NCBI GenBank assembly: GCA_019186945.1
Contig: JABAQJ010000002.1
Location: forward strand, 337,897-401,896
Direction: 5' to 3'
From: Gemmatimonadaceae bacterium
Lineage (GTDB): Bacteria > Gemmatimonadota > Gemmatimonadetes > Gemmatimonadales > Gemmatimonadaceae
Length of the DNA: 64,000 nt
Each line of letters opens with the position of its first letter. Position 1 is the stretch's first letter. The notes under the pieces are model-generated. The model saw only the letters and a program-made list of their open reading frames with translations, did not search any database and had not been told where the DNA came from. This document shows positions 25,302 through 34,709 of this stretch, one piece after another. The position numbers and the translations under genes were made by a program.

Positions 25302-26747
25302 CTACTTCTTTGTCGTATCCTGCGCGCCAGGGGTTGCTGGCGCTGACGGGATCGGGACGGTGGACTTCGGTTGAGCCGCGGAACGCGCGGAGTCGGCCGC
25401 GGAGCGGATCTTCAGCGCTGCCTGCACGGCTCGGTCGAGTCCGGCGTCGTTCACCTTGCCCTCGTACTTGAGGTGCAACGCTGTCGACAGTGGCGCCGGG
25501 ATCTCCACGAATCTTTCCTGCTGCTGGATTAGCCGATCGACGTAGGAGTCGACGCGCGACGCTGCCAGTCGCGCCTTCTCGTCTTTCGTCCGCGCGCTAT
25601 CCGCCAGAGCGGTCGGCGCGACGCCCAGTCCTGCCCACGAATTCGTGACGAGCGATTCGAAGGCGCGGCGAATGTTGTTCACCTCGGCGGTGTCCAGCTG
25701 GATCTTCACGCTGTCCGCCTGCAACAGAAACAGCTCGTTCCTGACCACCGACTTCACGAACATCTGCAGCACGGAGTCCGGAGCCTGCTGCAGCTGCATC
25801 CGGACCTGATCCGGCTGCGGGAAGCCGCCGATCCATTTTACGAGGCGGCCCGCGGTCAATTCGCCGCCCTTGTAGGTGGCCACGACCGTCTTGTCCTTGC
25901 GATGCTGCTCAGGATCGGCCGCGATCTCTTTGACCAGCTTGGGCACGGTCGGCTTCAGCTCGACCTTCCCGCCATTCTCGACGTTCGTGACATAGGTGCT
26001 TTCGGCGGCGCGCTTCCCGATCGCCTCGTACTGCTTCGAGAACTGATCCTTCACTTCTCCGTACGTTGACCGCCGGATGATGTGATAACCGAATTGCGTC
26101 TTGACGAGCGGTCCGATTTCCCCGGGCTTGAGCGCGCGCACGGCGTTCTCGAACTCCGGTACCATTGCCCCTTTCGGGAACAGTCCGAGGTCACCGCCCT
26201 GGTCCTTCGTACCGTCGGACCCGTACTGTTTGGCGAGCGCGGCGAAGTTTGCGCTGGTCGCGCGTGCCAGGACGGCCTCGGCCTTCTTCCTTACCGAATC
26301 GCTTCCCGTGGCTTCCTGTCCCGCTGGCACTGGAAAGAGAATGTGACGCGCCGCCAGCAGGGCTCCCTCGTTGAACTTGCCTTCGAGATTCGAGGTGTCG
26401 CTCACGAAATTGGCAGACACCTTGTCGTACCACTTGCGTGTCCGCTCCTGCGTGTACACGGACCACATCGCGTCATCGACGACGTCCGGATCGTTGAGCG
26501 AGTCGTCGTTCGCTGCGGCGAGAGCAAGGAGCTGGTAGTTGACCCAGACCTCCGCGATGTTCTGCGCAACTTCCTTGCGAATCGGCACCTGGGACTTGCC
26601 CATCATGTCCGCGAGGTGCTGGACCGAGAGCTCCTGCGATCCTGCCTTGGCGGCGACATCGACGTGGGCGGTCATCGCCTCCTTGAAGCCTTCACATGCT
26701 GTGACAGAGACAAGGATTCCAACAACGAGCAGTCGGGAACGTGACAT
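25302..26747 (-). CDS. Parvulin-type peptidyl-prolyl isomerase lipoprotein (PrsA/SurA-like)
   Basis: The 481-aa product begins MSRSRLLVVGILVSVTACEG, with lipobox VTAC, so it should be membrane-anchored in the periplasm. An N-terminal SurA/PrsA-like helical domain (about 30-130) precedes one parvulin domain (about 145-245: AARHILFPV ... GTKDQGGDLGLFPKGAMVPEFENAV ... IGPLVKTQFGYHIIR). The roughly 230-aa C-terminal part is helical and ends in a Ser/Pro/Ala tail. It may help fold secreted or outer-membrane proteins next to SurA. The gene lies 53 bases after the mfd stop and upstream of surA, so two periplasmic isomerases share an operon. ATG 26747 was chosen because the signal peptide begins there. 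Confidence 0.82.
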   Translation of the reverse strand: MSRSRLLVVGILVSVTACEGFKEAMTAHVDVAAKAGSQELSVQHLADMMGKSQVPIRKEVAQNIAEVWVNYQLLALAAANDDSLNDPDVVDDAMWSVYTQERTRKWYDKVSANFVSDTSNLEGKFNEGALLAARHILFPVPAGQEATGSDSVRKKAEAVLARATSANFAALAKQYGSDGTKDQGGDLGLFPKGAMVPEFENAVRALKPGEIGPLVKTQFGYHIIRRSTYGEVKDQFSKQYEAIGKRAAESTYVTNVENGGKVELKPTVPKLVKEIAADPEQHRKDKTVVATYKGGELTAGRLVKWIGGFPQPDQVRMQLQQAPDSVLQMFVKSVVRNELFLLQADSVKIQLDTAEVNNIRRAFESLVTNSWAGLGVAPTALADSARTKDEKARLAASRVDSYVDRLIQQQERFVEIPAPLSTALHLKYEGKVNDAGLDRAVQAALKIRSAADSARSAAQPKSTVPIPSAPATPGAQDTTKK

Positions 26748-26800
26748 TGGGAACGGACCTGAATGGGGGCGAGAGTTTGGGCGGGGATCGTGCAGAGCGT

Positions 26801-29800
26801 TCACGCGCTACGCGCTTCAGGGTTTTGGCGAAGGAGCTGGAGCGCCCGCACCAGCCCATCCACAATCCCCGATCCGCCGAGCCGCGTGAGTTTGAGCGAA
26901 AGTGGGTGCGCCCGACGCACGTCGGCGCGGAACTGTACCTCGTGAAAAGCTGCGGACAGCCCCTTCATCCGGGGTGCCGCAGAATCACGAAAGGTAATAC
27001 GTGCTTCATCGCCATGCACGAGGATCCCTTCGATCCTCAGCTCGCCCCCGACGACACGCAACTGCGCGCTGGCCAGCAGGTGTTCGACTGCAGGCGGTAT
27101 CGCTCCGAACCGGTCGCGGAGTTCCCGCCGGATGTCATCGATGGCCGCCGGATCGGTGGCGGCAGTCAGCCGGCGGTAGACATCGAGCTTGACCTCAGCC
27201 GATACTATGTATTCGTCCGGGATGAAGGCTGGCACGTCGAGCGATACGTCCGGAGGGATGGCCTTGGGGGCGTCGTCTCCCGCCTGGACTCTGCGGACCG
27301 TTTCATCGAGCATGCGCAGGTATAGATCGAACCCGACGGCGTGCACGAAACCCGACTGCTCAGGGCCCAACAGGTTGCCCGCTCCGCGCAGTTCCAGATC
27401 CTTGAGCGCGACGCGATACCCGGAGCCCAGCTCCGTATGGTGTTCCAGGACCTGCAGGCGGCGTTCAGCGTCTTCGTCTATCGAATCCGGCACCATCAGG
27501 TAGCAGTACGCGCGCCGATGCGATCGACCCACGCGCCCCCGCAACTGGTACAGCTGAGCGAGGCCGAAGTGATCGGCGCGGTTCACGAACATCGTATTGG
27601 CGTTGGGCACGTCCAGTCCGGATTCCACGATCATCGTGCTCACCAGGACGTCGAGGTCACCAGCGACGAAGCGCCGCATGACATCATCCAGCTCTCGCTC
27701 CCGCATCTGTCCATGCCCGATGCCCACGCGGGCGCGCGGAACCAGGCGTCGGAGGTGGCTGGCGATGCCTTCGATCGTCTCGATCCGGTTGTGGACGAAG
27801 AAGACCTGCCCGCCACGATCCAGTTCGCGTCCGACGCCTTCCTCTATCAGCCCATCGTCCCACGGCTCGACGAACGTGAGGACCGGTGAGCGATCGCGCG
27901 GCGGCGTTTGCATCAGCGTCATGTCGCGCAGACCGGCGAGCGACAGGTGCAGGGTACGCGGGATCGGTGTCGCGGTCAGCGTCAGCACGTCGGTCTCCAG
28001 GCGCAGCTGCTTCAACCGTTCCTTGTGCTTCACGCCGAACCTGTGCTCCTCGTCGACGACAATCAGGCCTAACGAGGAAAATCCGACGTCCGAACTCAGC
28101 AATCGGTGCGTTCCGATGACGATGTCGATCCGGCCACCCGCCAGCTCAGCCAGTTCCGCCGCCTGCTCTTTCCCCGTTCGGAAACGCGACAGCGTAGCTA
28201 TCCGGATCGGGAAGTCAGCCAGCCTGTCGCCGAACGTCCGGGCGTGTTGTTCGGCAAGGATCGTCGTCGGGACGAGCACAGCGACCTGGCGGCCCGACTG
28301 CACTGCCTTGAACGCCGCACGGACGGCAATCTCCGTCTTGCCGTAGCCCACGTCGCCAACCAGCAGGCGATCCATCGGGCGCGGGCGCTCCATGTCGCCT
28401 TTCACGTCGCGTGTCGCCTTGCGCTGGTCAGGCGTGTCCTCGAACAGGAACGACGATTCGAGCTGACGCTGCCACGCGGTATCCGGCAGATGCTGCGGAC
28501 GTGAGGCCAGTTGGCGGCGCGCGTACAGATCCAGCAACTCCTGCGTCATCTCCTGAATGGCGCTCCGCGTCTTGTCGCGCTGGGCGGACCAGCGGCGCCC
28601 GCCCAGCTTGTGCAGGCGCGGCGGCGGCGCGTCGTCGCCGATATCGGCCGCGGACCGATACCGTTCGATCTGATCGAGCCGATACAAAGGTACGTTGAGT
28701 CGATCGCCCCCCTCGTACTCCAGTACCGCGACTTCGATCGTGCTCTCGCGAAAGTAGATCTTCTCGATGCCGCGGTATATGCCGACGCCGTGCTCCAAAT
28801 GCACCACGTAGTCGCCGGCCTTGAGTGCGGAGACGGTGTCGAGGAACGACCCGCCCGAATACCGCCGCGCGCGACGCAGGCGGCGTTCGCGCCGAAAGAT
28901 CTCGTGGTCCGTAAGCACACGCAGTGCATGCGCACCGGACAGCACGAAGCCGCCATGCAGGACGCCGATCACGAGTGCGGCACCGCTCGGCGCGTAATCC
29001 GTCTCGTTGAGGAGCTCGTCGAGTCGTTCCGCCTGGCCGGTATTGTCGCAGAGAATCATCGTCGGCGTGCCATCCCGGACGATGCGGCGCAGCACCTTCA
29101 TATCGCGCCCGATCGGCTCCGGCGGGCGGATGGGAAAGACGATCGCATCCGATACCGACGCCGACGTCTGCTCGAAAATCGTTCCAAAGGTTTCGAGCTG
29201 GCGGGCAATCTCGCCGGGAACAAGGAAGACCCGGTCGCGACCCGGAGCGTCCTCTCCGTGGCGGCGGGCAAGGTCGGCATGGTGTTCCGCCTCCTCCCAC
29301 GTGCGCCGCATTTCCGCGTCGGGATGCGAATCCGCCGGGATGAACACGACGCTGTCCGGCGGGAAGAGGTCGAGGATGCCGGCTCGCTCGAGCTCCTGCC
29401 CCCTGTCGATCCGTGCGCCGTCCACCGGGAGGATGAGCGCGACCGGCGCATCACGCGTACTTCGCTGCGTCGCCAGATCGAAATGCCGGCAATCGACGAT
29501 CTCGTCTCCCAGGAACTCCATCCGCACGGGGTCCGCCATGCCGAATCCATAGACATCGAGAATCCCGCCACGCACGGAAAATTGCGTGACATCGTCGATC
29601 GCATCCACGCGCTCGAAACCGATGCTCGTCAGGTGGTCGACGAGATCGGTCAGTCGCTTGACGTCGCCTTTTCGCAGTTCCAGCCGAGCGGCGCGAAGCG
29701 CACGGGGAAGCCGGGTGCGTTCGAGGAGTGCCCGCGCCGTCGTGATCACGATGCGAACGGCACCCCGCATCACCAGCTCCAAAGTCTCCACGCGTTCGCC

Positions 29801-30103
29801 GGCGATCTCGGCATGCGGTTCCGTCTCGCGGAACCCTTCGCGCGGGGGATAGAACGCCGCGAAACCGGGACCGACGAGGACATCGATATCCGCCAACCAA
29901 CGCTCGGCCTCGGCGACGCCATCAGCTACAACAATGAACAGCCGGTTGACGTGCGCGCGCGCCAGCCCGGCCACCAGGACCGCGTCCGTCGATCCCGCCA
30001 ATCCCGTCACCACCACGCGCGCGGATGGCTGCGGCAATTCCGACTGCAGACGCCGGAAGGACTGGAGTCCCTCGAACGCCTCGATCAACGACTCAAGCGC
30101 CAT
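26801..30103 (-). CDS. mfd: Transcription-repair coupling factor
   Basis: Mfd removes RNA polymerase stalled at DNA lesions and recruits UvrA. This 1100-aa copy has all the expected modules. A UvrB-like region covers about 1-330. The RNA polymerase-interaction domain (about 425-490) holds GDYVVHLEHGVGIYRGI. The RecG-like translocase follows, with Walker A VGDVGYGKTE (about 582-591), DEEHRFG, the GRVGRS motif and a C-terminal TRCF domain. Length is near the usual 1150 aa. The ATG at 30103 overlaps the stop of the VWA gene by one base (TGATG), so translation is coupled; upstream in-frame Met codons fall inside the VWA gene. An Mfd inside an envelope operon is unusual. Confidence 0.95.
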   Translation of the reverse strand: MALESLIEAFEGLQSFRRLQSELPQPSARVVVTGLAGSTDAVLVAGLARAHVNRLFIVVADGVAEAERWLADIDVLVGPGFAAFYPPREGFRETEPHAEIAGERVETLELVMRGAVRIVITTARALLERTRLPRALRAARLELRKGDVKRLTDLVDHLTSIGFERVDAIDDVTQFSVRGGILDVYGFGMADPVRMEFLGDEIVDCRHFDLATQRSTRDAPVALILPVDGARIDRGQELERAGILDLFPPDSVVFIPADSHPDAEMRRTWEEAEHHADLARRHGEDAPGRDRVFLVPGEIARQLETFGTIFEQTSASVSDAIVFPIRPPEPIGRDMKVLRRIVRDGTPTMILCDNTGQAERLDELLNETDYAPSGAALVIGVLHGGFVLSGAHALRVLTDHEIFRRERRLRRARRYSGGSFLDTVSALKAGDYVVHLEHGVGIYRGIEKIYFRESTIEVAVLEYEGGDRLNVPLYRLDQIERYRSAADIGDDAPPPRLHKLGGRRWSAQRDKTRSAIQEMTQELLDLYARRQLASRPQHLPDTAWQRQLESSFLFEDTPDQRKATRDVKGDMERPRPMDRLLVGDVGYGKTEIAVRAAFKAVQSGRQVAVLVPTTILAEQHARTFGDRLADFPIRIATLSRFRTGKEQAAELAELAGGRIDIVIGTHRLLSSDVGFSSLGLIVVDEEHRFGVKHKERLKQLRLETDVLTLTATPIPRTLHLSLAGLRDMTLMQTPPRDRSPVLTFVEPWDDGLIEEGVGRELDRGGQVFFVHNRIETIEGIASHLRRLVPRARVGIGHGQMRERELDDVMRRFVAGDLDVLVSTMIVESGLDVPNANTMFVNRADHFGLAQLYQLRGRVGRSHRRAYCYLMVPDSIDEDAERRLQVLEHHTELGSGYRVALKDLELRGAGNLLGPEQSGFVHAVGFDLYLRMLDETVRRVQAGDDAPKAIPPDVSLDVPAFIPDEYIVSAEVKLDVYRRLTAATDPAAIDDIRRELRDRFGAIPPAVEHLLASAQLRVVGGELRIEGILVHGDEARITFRDSAAPRMKGLSAAFHEVQFRADVRRAHPLSLKLTRLGGSGIVDGLVRALQLLRQNPEARSA

Positions 30104-31920
30104 CAGGCCGCGCGAATCGCCTTCGGTTGGCCATCCCGCCTGACGACCATGAGTTCTCCAGCGAGACACGCCAGCGCGAGGAGCAGCAACGATGGCTGGA
30201 GCGGGCGACGGGATCCCACATCGAACACCGCACGCTTCCATGCCCCGTCGTCCGACACGACCACGCTCTCCCGCACGCGAATACGACTGCGCAACTGGTC
30301 CAATGGCAGACGACGCAAGTCAGACTCCTCGGGCTCCGCGTTCACCACGACCGCGCCCACCCGCTCGGCACCCCGGCGCAGGAAATACACTCCTGCCCTG
30401 CTCGGCGCGATCAGCGTACGCGATGTGAGCTTAGCAGCCTGTTGATCATCGCCCTCCAGCGCGTCCACGCCGGATGGGACGGTGACTGATCCGCCCGGTA
30501 CAGTGTTGAGGACGATAGTGGCATCACCCGCCAACCGTTGCGCGAGGACATCCCCGAACCAGGGAAGAAATGTCGCCCGTAACGGAAACGTCGTGGCAAC
30601 AGGATCGACCGGCGAACCCACGATCGCGTAGTGTTCGCCGGCGACGATCCATGGCTCACCAGCCACGGTTGCCAGCGTATCTGCCGGCGCTGCCACCGTT
30701 GCCACCAGCGGATATCGCACCGTAGCCGCGGCGCCGTCGAATCCAGCGCCTCTGACAACTGTCTCCTCGCGTCGCGCCGGCCCAAACCGCCATGGCACAT
30801 TCAGTCGCTCGAGGGCACGATTGGCTGCGCCAAGCCGTACCGCGTCCCCTGGCGGGAGGATCAGTGCCGGCAAGTGAGTCACCGCGTCGGCTGGACCGAT
30901 TTCGATCTCGTTCCCGAGGGCAAGTCGACCGCTCTGTACTAGCGCGTCAACCGCTGTCTTGACGAAGGGGCCGGAACCTGGGAGCAGACGCACGCTTGGC
31001 GCGCCGCCCATCCAGACGGCGAAGTAGCGCATGTCGTCGGCACGCAACTCGTCAGGCGCGAGCTCGATGACGCCGCGTTGCCAGCCCCGCTCCGCCGGTT
31101 CCGCGCGTACGCTGATCTCTTCGCCACCTCTCGTCAGGCCGCGCGCGAGCGTCCTCTCACCTAACGAAACGCGAAAGGTGGCCGAGTCCACGCCGCTGGT
31201 CTGGCCCAGCACCGTGCCGCGCGGAGTCCAGCGCGCCGGCCGGGCGTCAGCGGCAACGATCGCGCGATTGGGAGGCGCCGCGACCGTCGGCGCGTACACC
31301 ACGACGCGAACGTCGCCCAGCGGAATCTCGGATGACCACGACGTCGCCTGAGCATCCGTAACGATCGCGACCTCTCGCGACGGGAGACCGGCGGCCATGA
31401 CCAGTCCCGCGGCTCGCGTCACTGCATAAGGCAGGTCTCCTCTCCCACCAATCGCCTCGATGCGCGCGAGGGCGTCGCGGACAGCCGCTCTGGTTCCCCC
31501 CACGACCTGCCCGTCTGCCGTTACCAGCCACAGCCGGTCACTGGCTGACGTTCCATCGATCGCAGTCGCCGCGGCCCGCTTCAGCCGGTTCAGGAGCGGA
31601 GCCCCGTCGACGATCACGGACGTGCTCATGGAATTGTCCAGCACTACCGCGATCGCCGTCGGCACGTGACCAGCACCGATCAGTCGTCCCACCGGTCGTG
31701 CCGCGGCAAGCGCCAGAAACAATACGGCCAGGACCCGCAGCATCATCAGCAACAGATTGCGGATCCGCATCTGGCGCACGTTTTCCCGTTCGGCGCGTGC
31801 CAGGTACAACACAGCCGGGAAATCGAACGTGATCTCGATCCGCTTGCGCATCAGATGCAGGACCAGCGGTACCGCAACGGCTCCTGCCAGCAGCAGGTAC
31901 AGCGGAGCGAGAAAACTCAC
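30103..31920 (-). CDS. BatA/VWA-type membrane protein
   Basis: The 605-aa product begins VSFLAPLYLLLAGAVAVPLVLHLMRKR, the BatA N-terminal domain with a first membrane helix. A second helix follows (LLLMMLRVLAVLFLALAAARP). The von Willebrand A-like fold (about 85-210) starts with TAIAVVLDNSMSTSV, a DxSxS metal site in which the first Asp and the Ser residues are kept. A long extracytoplasmic part leads to a last helix near the C-terminus (SLLLLALACLAGELMVV). The GTG start overlaps the DUF58 stop (GTGA, 31920-31917). With the DUF58 protein it forms part of the MoxR-DUF58-VWA system, which is thought to aid assembly or aerotolerance, but no MoxR ATPase gene is in the window. Confidence 0.8.
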   Translation of the reverse strand: MSFLAPLYLLLAGAVAVPLVLHLMRKRIEITFDFPAVLYLARAERENVRQMRIRNLLLMMLRVLAVLFLALAAARPVGRLIGAGHVPTAIAVVLDNSMSTSVIVDGAPLLNRLKRAAATAIDGTSASDRLWLVTADGQVVGGTRAAVRDALARIEAIGGRGDLPYAVTRAAGLVMAAGLPSREVAIVTDAQATSWSSEIPLGDVRVVVYAPTVAAPPNRAIVAADARPARWTPRGTVLGQTSGVDSATFRVSLGERTLARGLTRGGEEISVRAEPAERGWQRGVIELAPDELRADDMRYFAVWMGGAPSVRLLPGSGPFVKTAVDALVQSGRLALGNEIEIGPADAVTHLPALILPPGDAVRLGAANRALERLNVPWRFGPARREETVVRGAGFDGAAATVRYPLVATVAAPADTLATVAGEPWIVAGEHYAIVGSPVDPVATTFPLRATFLPWFGDVLAQRLAGDATIVLNTVPGGSVTVPSGVDALEGDDQQAAKLTSRTLIAPSRAGVYFLRRGAERVGAVVVNAEPEESDLRRLPLDQLRSRIRVRESVVVSDDGAWKRAVFDVGSRRPLQPSLLLLALACLAGELMVVRRDGQPKAIRAA

Positions 31921-32825
31921 GGGATCCTCTGACGCGCGGCGAGCGCGCGGCGAAGCGGAACGCCGAACGGCGTGTCGGTTGGCACGACCTCGTATGCCGC
32001 ACCGAGCGACGCGAGCATGGAGCGCCACTCTTCGATCGCTCGATCCACCGTCTTCCTGTAGGCCGTCCTCACATCAGCCACCGTAGCCGGGATGGCGAGC
32101 GACGTCTCGGTGTCCGCGAACACCGCCTCTCCAACCATGTCGAGATCCCGCTCCAGCGGGTCCATGACGTGCAGCACGATAAGCTGATGGCCCGCCGCAC
32201 GGACGGCACGCAGTGCGTTCTGGATCTGCTCGCGATCGATCAGCAGGTCCGACACGAGCACCACGAATCCAGGGCGCTTGACCAATTTCGCGGCCTGCAC
32301 TACCGCATCCGCCATCCGGGACTCACGCCCCGATCCCGGCTGTTCCAGACCGCGAATGATCCGCATCCATTGAATACTTCGCGCCCTCGGCGGGATCACC
32401 GTCCGGAGCTGCTCGTCGTATCGGATGAGTCCGACCGCATCCCGCTGTCGTATGAACAGCAGCGCCAGGGCAGCGACGATCTGTTCGGCGTAGCGGAGTT
32501 TGGTAAGGCGGCTGGTGCTTCCGGTCCAATCCATCGACTTGCTGACATCGAGGACCAGCGCCGCCCGTGTATTCGTCTCCTCCTCGAACTGCTTGATCAT
32601 CCATCGATCGGCGCGAGCCACGATCTTCCAATCGATATACCGCAAGTCGTCGCCCGGCATGTACGGCCGGAACTCGGCGAACTCGACCGAGAAACCTTTG
32701 CGTGGCGATCGGTGTAACCCGGCCAGAAATCCGTCCACGACCCAGCGAGCGACAATTTCTATCCGCCCCAGACTCGCAATCGAGGCTGGGTCGATCAGGT
32801 CGGCTCGGCTTGGCTGGCTTTCCAT
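31917..32825 (-). CDS. DUF58 protein of the MoxR-associated VWA system
   Basis: The 302-aa protein matches DUF58. The signature GFSVEFAEFRPYMPGDDLRYIDW (about 44-66; usual form G.g.eF...R.Y.pGDd.r.IdW) is followed by a VWA-like core with LVLDVSKSMDW (about 89-99), an intact DxSxS metal motif. LVSDLL and the closing GVPLRRAL also fit. There is no membrane helix. It is first in a long operon (DUF58 - VWA - mfd - parvulin - surA - pdxA). In MoxR systems this protein pairs with an AAA ATPase and membrane VWA proteins; the ATPase must be encoded elsewhere. A strong promoter lies 9 bases upstream and no Shine-Dalgarno sequence is present, which suggests a near-leaderless mRNA. Confidence 0.85.
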   Translation of the reverse strand: MESQPSRADLIDPASIASLGRIEIVARWVVDGFLAGLHRSPRKGFSVEFAEFRPYMPGDDLRYIDWKIVARADRWMIKQFEEETNTRAALVLDVSKSMDWTGSTSRLTKLRYAEQIVAALALLFIRQRDAVGLIRYDEQLRTVIPPRARSIQWMRIIRGLEQPGSGRESRMADAVVQAAKLVKRPGFVVLVSDLLIDREQIQNALRAVRAAGHQLIVLHVMDPLERDLDMVGEAVFADTETSLAIPATVADVRTAYRKTVDRAIEEWRSMLASLGAAYEVVPTDTPFGVPLRRALAARQRIP

Positions 32826-32834
32826 CGCGGACGA

Positions 32835-32863
32835 AGCTTAGAGGAGACGTCAAGGCGGGTCAA
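32835..32863 (-). promoter_or_regulatory. Promoter of the DUF58-mfd-surA-pdxA operon
   Basis: TTGACC (32863-32858), a 17-base spacer and TAAGCT (32840-32835) on the minus strand make a close sigma-70 match. Only 9 bases lie between the -10 box and the ATG at 32825, so the expected transcript begins within a few bases of the start codon. Confidence 0.6.
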
Positions 32864-32906
32864 TTCGACCGACGCAAAGGGCTGCATGGCGACAATCGTC
32901 GCGAAA

Positions 32907-32913
32907 CGTTAGG
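32907..32913 (+). repeat. Intergenic copy of the dispersed CGTTAGG motif
   Basis: This copy lies in the divergent gap between the DUF58 gene and the DUF4384-like lipoprotein gene. Other intergenic copies are at 5041-5047, 19258-19264 and 58230-58236. See the finding on the motif. Confidence 0.4.
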
Positions 32914-32975
32914 TTGGAACGCGCGGACTCCCGGTGAGCGTTGAATCCGGGCCCGCCCTTCGCTTGGAGGATCAA

Positions 32976-34484
32976 ATGCGGCATCGGCTCCTGCTCTCCT
33001 CGGCGCTTCTGGTCGCGCCTTCGCTGGCCGCCTGCGCGCAGACGACCCGGTGGAACGATCGAGCGATGGATCGTTTCACGGAGGAAGCCCCCATCGTCTC
33101 CGTGTGGTTCGAAGATTCTCGCCAGCTGAGGTTCGGGAGTTCCCCGCGCGTGCGCTTCCGCGTGGAAGACGACGCCTATGTCGTCGTCGGGCGTGTCGAC
33201 AGCGACGGACGCATGACGATCCTCTTCCCGTACAATCGTAGCAGCACGACGCGCGTCCGCGGCAATTCCGACCATCTGGTACGCAGCCGACGAGGAGGTA
33301 CGAACTACAGTTTCACCGCGTACGAGCGCTGGGGGATGGGCTTCGTCTTCGCGATTGCTTCGAACGAACCGATGGATCTCTCCAAGCTACGAAACCGGGA
33401 CTTCGAAAGCACTGGTATCGTCAGCGCGATTACCGAGCGCTACACCGGCAACCCGACCCGAATCGTTGAGCGGTTCGCTCCCTGGGTGCTGTACGATCGG
33501 GATACGCCTTACGACTTCGACATTGCCAACTACGCGGTCGAAGGATCCGCCTACACCACGGTGGCGTCGTTTTGTGGCAGCTACTCCGGTTTCGACGGCT
33601 TCTACGATCCATCGTTCTGCCACCGATCGTACGGCTACTACGGGTTCTTCTGCTCCACGTACCTTGGCTTCGGTTCGGCGCTTTGCTACGACCCCTACTT
33701 CGGGCGCTTCTACAATCGGAACGGGATCATCGTCTCCGGTCCGCAAACTCCGCCCACGCAACCGACAGCACCAGAGAGCACGCCAAACACCAAACTCATC
33801 CCGCAGATTCCGGCGCCGGGCGACGATGGAAAGATCACGGGTGGCCAGAAGGCACGCGTGGCAGCGGGCCAGCCGGACGTGGGCGGTACTGCCAGCGACG
33901 AAGAACTCAACCGCGTGTATTCGATTCCCCGTCGCGCGCTGGACGACCTCCGGCGGCAGGAGATGATCGAGCGGCGTCCGCTCTCCGAGACTGCTGGCGG
34001 GTTGCGCCTCGGCGACGCCGGCCCGCGTCCCACACCGGGATCTCGCGGGGAAGGCCGGCAACCGGGAGGCGACCGTCGCCAACCTAGGGACGATCCGTTG
34101 GGCCGGTCAGGACGGGAAAACTGGGTGCGCGGTCAGGATAACCCTACGACTCGCGGGGACACCCGGCAGCAATTCGATCCCCCACCACGTGAGAGCCCGC
34201 GAACGTTCGACGCTCCGCCACGCGGCGGTGACAACGGTGGCAGTCGCATCGGCAGGGGAAGCGAGCGCTCATTCGATCCGCCGCCGCGCTCGTTCGAGCC
34301 ACCGAGCCGAGCCGGGGGTCGCAGCGACGCCGGCGGAGGTGGCGGGCGCATTCCGGGAGACCGGACGATGGGCGGAGGGATCCCTGGCAGCGGCGCACAT
34401 CCGGCTCCGTCCACGCCTACGCCTCGGACACAGGCTCCCGCGGTTCGTGAACCCGCCGTCGAGAAGAAACCGGAAAAGCCCTGA
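32976..34484 (+). CDS. DUF4384-like lipoprotein with long disordered tail
   Basis: The 502-aa product starts with the lipoprotein signal MRHRLLLSSALLVAPSLAAC (lipobox LAAC). A folded region of about 170 aa follows (VWFEDSRQLRFGSSPRVRFRVEDDAYVVVGRVDSDGRMTILFPYNRSS), matching the DUF4384 pattern in which a beta domain with 'dAYv.v...dsdG...lLFPN' is read. Next is an aromatic, Cys-containing region (GSYSGFDGFYDPSFCHRSYG). Last is a roughly 240-aa tail rich in Pro, Arg, Gly, Asp and Ser with PPPRESPRTFD-like repeats, surely disordered. Ribosome binding site GGAGG lies eight bases before the ATG. It is divergent from the DUF58 operon and ends in a terminator. The function is unknown. Confidence 0.72.
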   Translation: MRHRLLLSSALLVAPSLAACAQTTRWNDRAMDRFTEEAPIVSVWFEDSRQLRFGSSPRVRFRVEDDAYVVVGRVDSDGRMTILFPYNRSSTTRVRGNSDHLVRSRRGGTNYSFTAYERWGMGFVFAIASNEPMDLSKLRNRDFESTGIVSAITERYTGNPTRIVERFAPWVLYDRDTPYDFDIANYAVEGSAYTTVASFCGSYSGFDGFYDPSFCHRSYGYYGFFCSTYLGFGSALCYDPYFGRFYNRNGIIVSGPQTPPTQPTAPESTPNTKLIPQIPAPGDDGKITGGQKARVAAGQPDVGGTASDEELNRVYSIPRRALDDLRRQEMIERRPLSETAGGLRLGDAGPRPTPGSRGEGRQPGGDRRQPRDDPLGRSGRENWVRGQDNPTTRGDTRQQFDPPPRESPRTFDAPPRGGDNGGSRIGRGSERSFDPPPRSFEPPSRAGGRSDAGGGGGRIPGDRTMGGGIPGSGAHPAPSTPTPRTQAPAVREPAVEKKPEKP

Positions 34485-34498
34485 ACTTCGATGATGCC

Positions 34499-34532
34499 AG
34501 CGAGGGCCGGCCCCAGTGCCTGCCCTCGCTTT
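34499..34532 (+). terminator. Rho-independent-like terminator of the lipoprotein gene
   Basis: AGCGAGGGC (34499-34507) pairs perfectly with GCCCTCGCT (34522-34530); TT follows. It lies 15 bases past the stop codon of the lipoprotein gene. Confidence 0.6.
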
Positions 34533-34603
34533 GCGTCGGTGACAAGTTGTGCCGACGATGTCTCGTGAGGGGCGCTCCGGACGAACAGGCGGATTCGTCG
34601 GCG

Positions 34604-34632
34604 TTGGGGCAGCTTCGTTGGGTCGCTAGATT
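34604..34632 (+). promoter_or_regulatory. Putative lepA promoter
   Basis: TTGGGG (34604-34609), a 17-base spacer and TAGATT (34627-34632) resemble a sigma-70 promoter. It lies between the upstream terminator and the lepA start, giving a leader of roughly 70 bases. The fit is moderate. Confidence 0.4.
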
Positions 34633-34709
34633 CTCCACCGCAATTTCTTGCGTGGCGAAGACTGCCCGCTGGCGCCTGACCGCGCGCCGATTCTCCTGCC
34701 CTCTGTCAC

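Noticed and set aside
28511-30445. Plus-strand 644-aa open frame opposite mfd
   Set aside because: It is antisense to an unmistakable Mfd coding sequence, with no start context, no motif and implausible composition.
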